Positions 5,811-10,077 of a DNA stretch of 10,077 nucleotides are shown in pieces. The position numbers were made by a program, and so were the translations under genes. Every line of letters starts with the position of its first letter. Position 1 is the stretch's first letter. The stretch is from the NCBI GenBank assembly GCA_021152555.1, contig JAGKVE010000063.1, positions 1 to 10,077 of the forward strand. The letters run 5' to 3'. Origin of the DNA: Bacteroidia bacterium (GTDB taxonomy: Bacteria; Bacteroidota; Bacteroidia; Bacteroidales; Paludibacteraceae). The notes under the pieces are model-generated. The model searched no databases and had not been told where the DNA came from. It was given only the letters and a program-made list of their open reading frames with translations.

Positions 5811-7487
5811 ATGGATATTATCAGTATTCTAACTGCAATTTTAACCCTCACAGCAGGTATCGGAGTCTTTCTGGTAGCCTGCACGATGATGAGTAGCAAC
5901 CTTGAGTCGGCGGCTTCGCGGCGGCTCAAACAACTCTTCTCGCACACCGGCAACAACAAGCTGGTCGGTGTCGGTATTGGAACGCTTGGAACGGCTGCTA
6001 TTCAGTCCAGTGGAGCCGTAACAGTCATGGTTATCGGTTTCGTGAACGTGGGAATCATGTCCCTCACGCAAGCCGCCACCATCATCTACGGCGCGAACAT
6101 CGGTACAACCGTCACAGCGCAATTAGTGGCACTCGGTCTATCGGGTTCGAACAGCCTCTCCACAACCGTCATCTTCGCAGCTTTCGCAGGTATCGGAGCG
6201 TTTATGATGCTCTTCTCCAAAAGCGATGCATGGAAGAAAACTGGTGGTATCCTCACGGGTTTCGGTATGCTCTTTGTTGGTCTGAGTATGATGGCAAACG
6301 CCATGGATGAGTTCGCGGCACTCGATTCCGTCAAACTGTTCCTCGCCTCTATCCGTAACCCGCTGTTATTGGTTCTTTTAGGTGCTATCATTACCGCCAT
6401 CATCCAGTCTTCGTCCGTCATGACGTCCATTGCAATCACGATGGCTGTCACGGGGCTTATCTCGCTCGACCAAGGTATCTACCTCACGATGGGAAGTAAC
6501 ATCGGTTCGTGCGTCGTAGCGATTATCGCAGGTCTCACCAGCGGCGTAGCCGCCAAACGCACAGCGATGATTCATCTCATTTTCAATGTCTTGGGCGTTG
6601 TACTATTCCTCTGCGCAGGAGGTCTGATCAAACTCACCACCGGCGGTACATATAGCTTCGGAATCCTCTTCGAGCGTTTCTTCCACACGCCGCAACTCCA
6701 GCTGGCTATGTTCCACACGGTCTTCAATGTCACGACCATGTTAGTTGCCCTGCCGCTTACCAACGCCCTTGTGAACATCGCTTGCAAACTCGTCAAAGAC
6801 CAGCCTGCACAGCAGACCGACGAACCCCATCTCTATTTCCTTGATCCGCAGATGTTGCGCACGCCGGTAGTTGCTATCCGCCAGCTCAAAGAGGAGATCG
6901 AGAACATGTCGCAAATGGCGTTGCTGAACTACCAACGCGCCATCCGGGACGTCACAACATTAGACGATTCCGAACGCGATGAGTTCAACCGCACGGAGCG
7001 CCAACTCAACTATCTCAACCGCGAATTAGTCCACTATGCCTTGCTGCTCTCTAATAGCCAACTGAGTGAGTTCGACCATCAATATCTCGTCTCCACCATC
7101 CGCACGGTCAGCGACTTGGAGCGCATCGGCGATTACGCCAAGAATATCATTGAATATGCAGACAGCCTTCGCCAGCAGGAGGTGCGTTTCTCCGACTATG
7201 CCCTCAACGAGATTGACCAGATGAACCACCTCATCGCCCAACTCCACGAAGCCACCATGCAGGCATACCATAAGATGGATATGTCCGCGCTCGGGCGTGC
7301 GAACCAGATTGAGGACGAGATTGACCGTCTGACCGACGAGATGGAGCGCAACCATATCCAGCGGCTCTCGCTGGGAATCTGCAAACCCCAAGCCGGAACC
7401 GAGTATATCTCCCTTGCCCAGAACTCCGAACGTGTTGCCGACCACCTCATCAACGTGGCGAAGACCATTCGGGACCTGCAGCCATGA
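5811..7487 (+). CDS. Na+/phosphate cotransporter family protein with C-terminal PhoU-like domain
   Basis: Predicted inner-membrane Na+-coupled phosphate transporter of the NptA/PNaS (SLC34-like) type, 558 residues. The membrane part (about 1-325) contains the two inverted family repeats, each with its signature: QSSGAVTVMVIGFVN at 65-79 followed by GANIGTT (94-100), and QSSSVMTSIAITM at 199-211 followed by GSNIGSC (228-234). The cytoplasmic C-terminus (about 350-558) is a helical PhoU-like domain with metal-binding-type ExxxD patterns in DLERIGDYAKNI (435-446) and SERVADHLINVAKTI (539-553). Such fusions are common in Bacteroidetes; the PhoU part probably gates or senses phosphate, but that is inference. 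Start ATG 5811 gives the family N-terminus (MDIISILTAILTLTAGIGVFL). No TAnnTTTG promoter lies between the upstream terminator and ATG, so transcription may come by readthrough or from an unrecognised promoter. No T-tract terminator was found downstream. A substrate other than phosphate cannot be excluded. Confidence 0.93.
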   Translation: MDIISILTAILTLTAGIGVFLVACTMMSSNLESAASRRLKQLFSHTGNNKLVGVGIGTLGTAAIQSSGAVTVMVIGFVNVGIMSLTQAATIIYGANIGTTVTAQLVALGLSGSNSLSTTVIFAAFAGIGAFMMLFSKSDAWKKTGGILTGFGMLFVGLSMMANAMDEFAALDSVKLFLASIRNPLLLVLLGAIITAIIQSSSVMTSIAITMAVTGLISLDQGIYLTMGSNIGSCVVAIIAGLTSGVAAKRTAMIHLIFNVLGVVLFLCAGGLIKLTTGGTYSFGILFERFFHTPQLQLAMFHTVFNVTTMLVALPLTNALVNIACKLVKDQPAQQTDEPHLYFLDPQMLRTPVVAIRQLKEEIENMSQMALLNYQRAIRDVTTLDDSERDEFNRTERQLNYLNRELVHYALLLSNSQLSEFDHQYLVSTIRTVSDLERIGDYAKNIIEYADSLRQQEVRFSDYALNEIDQMNHLIAQLHEATMQAYHKMDMSALGRANQIEDEIDRLTDEMERNHIQRLSLGICKPQAGTEYISLAQNSERVADHLINVAKTIRDLQP

Positions 7488-7549
7488 AGTCTGTAAGGCG
7501 TGCGAGTACACTTGCATTAAAAAAAATAAACGGCGAAAACATGTGAAAA

Positions 7550-7581
7550 TTTGCATATTTGCATTTTTTGTTGTATCTTTG
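7550..7581 (+). promoter_or_regulatory. Promoter of the acyl-CoA synthetase gene
   Basis: TTTG (7550-7553), 20 nt, TATCTTTG (7574-7581) then C: exact matches at both boxes. Start of transcription is expected near 7586-7588, leaving a leader of about 20 nt to ATG 7608. Confidence 0.82.
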
Positions 7582-7607
7582 CACACTTTTTGAAAAATAC
7601 GACAATT

Positions 7608-9524
7608 ATGGCCAATATGAAAGAAAAACCGACAATCATTGATTTTGTTGAGTTTTATACTCAAAAGTTCAGCGAACATGTTTTCCTGCGCGAGAAGATA
7701 GGAAACGAATGGACTGCGACAACGTTCCGCGAGACGCGCGAGCAGGCACACCGTATCGGAGCCGGTATGATGGCGCTCGGCCTACAGAAAGGCGAACGCG
7801 TCGCCCTGCTTAGTCAGGGACGAAACCTATGGGTCACCGGCGAACTCGGAATACTCTATGCCGGAGGCGTCAATGTACCGCTCAGCATCAAATTAGAGGA
7901 ATCGAATGACCTCCTCTTCCGCATCCGGCACTCCGACGCTCGGTTTATCATGACATCCGTACAACAACTGCATAAAATTCGGAAGATCATGCCCGATTGT
8001 CCGAATGTGGAGAAAGTCATCGTCTTTGACCCCTTGGATACCTATGAGGACAAGGAAATATCTATTGAGGAGGTGCTCCGCATGGGTGATGAGCTGTTAG
8101 CCACAGAGGCAGAGACTTTCCGCACACGCTATTTGAGTGTGAGCCCCGATGATTACGCCAATATAAGTTACACATCCGGCACCACAGCCGACCCGAAAGG
8201 CATCCTACTCACCCACCGTAACTATACGGCGAATGTAGAGCAAGGCAGTTCGGTCATTCATTGCGAATTGGATAACGTCATGCTTATCATACTGCCGCTC
8301 GACCATTGTTTCGCGCACGTTGCGGGCTTCTACACGATGATGTCCTATGGCGGCAGTATCGCAACTGTCCCTGTCGGCAAGACGGCGATGGCTACGCTAA
8401 AGAACATACCTGTCGCCATCCGGGAAGTACGGCCGCATGTCATGCTCTCTGTGCCTGCGCTCGCGCGCAATTTCCGTAAAAGTATTGAAAGCGCTATTCA
8501 TGCCAAGGGTCCGAAAGTGGAGAAACTCTATAATTTTGCCCTCAATAATGCCATCGCCTATAACCGCGAGTACTGGAACCGCGGCGGTTGGCGCAACGCA
8601 TGGCGATGGCCGCTCGTCAAACTATTTGACAGACTGATTTTCAAAGCCGTACGCGAGAACTTCGGCGGAAGAATGCGGTTCTTTGTCGGAGGCGGGGCAC
8701 TATTGGACATCGCCTTGCAACGCTATTTCTGCGCTATCGGAATGCCTATGTTTCAGGGTTACGGACTGAGCGAGGCTACACCTATCATATGCTCCAACTC
8801 CATGGACGGAGCTATTTTGGGTTCTTCCGGACGAATAGTCAAACCAATGGAACTGAAGATTTGCGACGCCGAGGGAAATATAGTGCCGGACGGAGAACGG
8901 GGAGAAATCGTCATCAAAGGAGAAAACGTCATGGCTGGCTATTGGAAAAACCCCGAGAGTACCGCAGCCACTATCATCGACGGATGGCTGCATACCGGAG
9001 ACATGGGCTATATCACGAAAGAACATCCGGGTTATCTATGGGTCGTTGGACGGTTCAAATCACTCCTTATACGTGCGGACGGTGAGAAATATAGCCCGGA
9101 GGGCTTTGAGGACTCGCTCACTGACGGCAGCATCTACGTCGACCAGTGTATTCTTCATAACAATCAGGACCCCTACACCATCCTCCTCTTGGTCCCCAAC
9201 AAAGAGGCATTGCAGCAATGGGCAAAAGAGCAAGGAAAAGACCCCTCAACAAAAGAAGGAAAAGAATGTATGCTGCTCAAAATACAAAGCGAGATTGATG
9301 CATACCGACCGGGAGGGGCAAGAGACGGCATCTTCCCTGAAGCATGGCTGCCGGCTGCCGTCGCTGTACTCGACGAAGCATGGACCGAACAGAACCATCT
9401 GGTTAACTCCACCATGAAAGTAGTGCGCGGAAAAGTAGAGACCTATTTCAAAGACCGCATCGACTATGCATATACAGCGGAAGGCAAGGAACTATTCAAC
9501 GAAAAGAACCTGGCTGCGCTTTGA
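7608..9524 (+). CDS. AMP-dependent long-chain acyl-CoA synthetase (fatty acid--CoA ligase)
   Basis: ANL-superfamily enzyme that adenylates a carboxylic acid, most likely a fatty acid, and transfers it to CoA, feeding lipid metabolism. It has 638 residues from ATG 7608. That start is preferred over upstream codons of the same open frame because the -7 promoter box (7574-7581) overlaps them. The P-loop A3 motif YTSGTTADPKG is at 188-198, GYGLSEATP at 384-392 (A5), GWLHTGDMG at 459-467 (A7), GRFKSLLIRADGEKYSPEGFE at 481-501 (A8) and the C-terminal A10-type STMKVVRGKV at 601-610 with the presumed catalytic Lys603. All adenylation motifs look intact. The length, the family-type linker and the insertion before the C-terminal domain (about 530-600) fit long-chain FACS-like enzymes, but acyl chain length cannot be read from sequence. 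Followed by a hairpin terminator at 9563-9593. Confidence 0.93.
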   Translation: MANMKEKPTIIDFVEFYTQKFSEHVFLREKIGNEWTATTFRETREQAHRIGAGMMALGLQKGERVALLSQGRNLWVTGELGILYAGGVNVPLSIKLEESNDLLFRIRHSDARFIMTSVQQLHKIRKIMPDCPNVEKVIVFDPLDTYEDKEISIEEVLRMGDELLATEAETFRTRYLSVSPDDYANISYTSGTTADPKGILLTHRNYTANVEQGSSVIHCELDNVMLIILPLDHCFAHVAGFYTMMSYGGSIATVPVGKTAMATLKNIPVAIREVRPHVMLSVPALARNFRKSIESAIHAKGPKVEKLYNFALNNAIAYNREYWNRGGWRNAWRWPLVKLFDRLIFKAVRENFGGRMRFFVGGGALLDIALQRYFCAIGMPMFQGYGLSEATPIICSNSMDGAILGSSGRIVKPMELKICDAEGNIVPDGERGEIVIKGENVMAGYWKNPESTAATIIDGWLHTGDMGYITKEHPGYLWVVGRFKSLLIRADGEKYSPEGFEDSLTDGSIYVDQCILHNNQDPYTILLLVPNKEALQQWAKEQGKDPSTKEGKECMLLKIQSEIDAYRPGGARDGIFPEAWLPAAVAVLDEAWTEQNHLVNSTMKVVRGKVETYFKDRIDYAYTAEGKELFNEKNLAAL

Positions 9525-9562
9525 TGCATATTATAAACGCAAGCCCACGGGCAATACCAATT

Positions 9563-9593
9563 ACCACCAACTCATCGCGAGCCGGTGGTTTTT
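9563..9593 (+). terminator. Probable intrinsic terminator after the acyl-CoA synthetase
   Basis: ACCACC (9563-9568) pairs with GGTGGT (9584-9589); a 2x2 internal loop separates an inner CTC/GAG stem (9571-9573 with 9579-9581). TTTTT (9589-9593) follows. It is 39 nt after the stop codon. Confidence 0.6.
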
Positions 9594-9883
9594 ATATGTG
9601 TGTGTTGCCGGTCCTTGGGAAATGGTCCTGATTTGTGAAATGAAAATGCAGAAATGCTTTAATCAGGTTATTTTTGAAATTCTTATGACTGCTTGATAAT
9701 TATCATATTAAAGCACATTTTTTCAACAAAGTTCAGGGTATCTCTGCAGCGTTCCTTTTGCGTTTCCATTCTCTCTTGGTGCCCACCCTTTTTGAGTTAA
9801 AATCTACAAACAAGCTGGTTTTCGGGAATGATTTTTCGTTATGAGATTTGGTGTGATTAAATTGGGGAATTTAGGGTGGTTTA
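9594..9883. other. Unassigned non-coding stretch
   Basis: About 290 AT-rich bases without a supportable gene. Visible elements are CCTGATT/AATCAGG inverted arms (9627-9633, 9661-9667), a perfect 12-nt palindrome TGATAATTATCA (9694-9705), and T-rich runs near 9717-9723 and 9789-9793. An 18-codon ATG frame at 9640-9696 is too short and lacks any other support. Nothing else was recognised. Confidence 0.4.
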
Positions 9884-9913
9884 ATTGAGGAAATTGGCGA
9901 AGCAGTACTTTTG
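9884..9913 (+). promoter_or_regulatory. Promoter for the gene starting at 10040
   Basis: TACTTTTG (9906-9913) followed by C is an exact -7 box. ATTG at 9884-9887 with an 18-nt spacer is a partial -33 match. It points toward the ATG at 10040. Confidence 0.62.
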
Positions 9914-9917
9914 CATC

Positions 9918-10039
9918 GGTTTTTGAAAAACTGGAGACTTGCTACTCCTCGCTAGCTTGCAGGTGGCTTGGAAAGAGAAGGACAGCCACGTAAAAAAAAT
10001 CCCTATTTTAGTACTAACCATTAAATCATTTCTTTTATT
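9918..10039 (+). promoter_or_regulatory. Roughly 120-nt structured leader of the gene at 10040
   Basis: Between the predicted transcription start (about 9918) and ATG 10040. GCTA/TAGC arms close a small hairpin near 9940-9955, and GTGGCT (9963-9968) pairs with AGCCAC (9984-9989) around a purine-rich 15-nt loop. An A8 run and an AT-rich segment follow up to the start. No known riboswitch or ribosomal-protein leader was recognised. Confidence 0.4.
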
Positions 10040-10077
10040 ATGTATGATTATTATGAAGATGACGATCGGGATTATGT
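10040..10077 (+). CDS. Start of an unidentified gene, truncated by the window edge
   Basis: ATG 10040 opens a frame that stays open for 12 codons plus 2 nt to the end of the window. The visible peptide, MYDYYEDDDRDY, is strikingly acidic and Tyr-rich. Support comes from position: an exact -7 promoter box and a long leader point at it, and the AT-rich sequence before the ATG resembles other starts here. Too little is visible to name a family. Confidence 0.5.
   Translation, partial: MYDYYEDDDRDY

Noticed and set aside
7501..7516. TGCGAGT-AC-ACTTGCA hairpin after the transporter gene as a terminator
   Set aside because: The loop would be only 2 nt and an A-run, not a T-run, follows on the plus strand.
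7026..7751. 241-codon minus-strand frame covering the transporter end and the following promoter
   Set aside because: It is antisense to the PhoU-like domain and crosses the acyl-CoA synthetase promoter and start; no motif supports it.
9640..9696. 18-codon ATG frame after the acyl-CoA synthetase
   Set aside because: Very short, no promoter match upstream and no conserved pattern.
9789..9815. Resemblance of the reverse complement of GAGTTAAAATCTAC to a Cas12a-type CRISPR repeat end (TGTAGAT)
   Set aside because: Only a few bases match, there is a single copy, no spacers and no cas genes.

Overview
The window looks like a chromosomal stretch from a Bacteroidales bacterium, family not determinable from sequence alone. 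Three lines of evidence agree. Promoters follow the Bacteroidetes primary-sigma pattern (TTTG, about 20 nt, TAnnTTTG) with no useful Shine-Dalgarno sequences. The LeuRS carries the insertions typical of Bacteroidetes enzymes. An ORF6N-family relic of Bacteroidetes type follows leuS. Most of the DNA is housekeeping or common accessory content; no CRISPR array, tRNA, rRNA, intact mobile element or obvious new multi-gene system was found.

Layout: (1) 1-873 (+) is the 3' part of an HtrA/Deg periplasmic serine protease (catalytic Ser plus two PDZ domains), ending in a strong hairpin at 893-925 that can serve both converging genes. (2) 940-1479 (-) is an AT-richer gene for an exported hypothetical protein with a SHOCT-like C-terminus. 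(3) 1480-1749 is non-coding with scattered inverted repeats. (4) 1750-2130 (-) is a decayed ORF6N-domain gene beginning 3 nt after the leuS stop, with two frameshifts and a large apparent internal deletion. (5) 2134-4989 (-) is leuS, with its promoter at 5101-5132. (6) 5383-5733 (+) encodes a small single-pass membrane protein of unknown function, with its promoter abutting the start codon and a strong terminator at 5737-5772. (7) 5811-7487 (+) is a Na+/phosphate-cotransporter-family protein with a fused PhoU-like domain. (8) 7608-9524 (+) is an AMP-forming long-chain acyl-CoA synthetase with its own promoter. (9) 9525-10039 is non-coding, with a terminator, an unexplained stretch, a promoter and a structured leader before a new gene that starts at 10040 and runs off the edge.

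The genes do not form one pathway; each main gene appears to be its own transcription unit, except that the phosphate transporter has no recognisable promoter and may depend on the small membrane-protein gene upstream. The most unusual content is small-scale sequence evolution. A GC-rich palindromic repeat has entered two protein-coding genes (leuS in frame, and the small membrane-protein gene). leuS also carries a local imperfect tandem duplication. The ORF6N remnant contains a pair of related palindromes. An exact 14-bp tandem repeat sits directly before the phosphate-transporter start codon.
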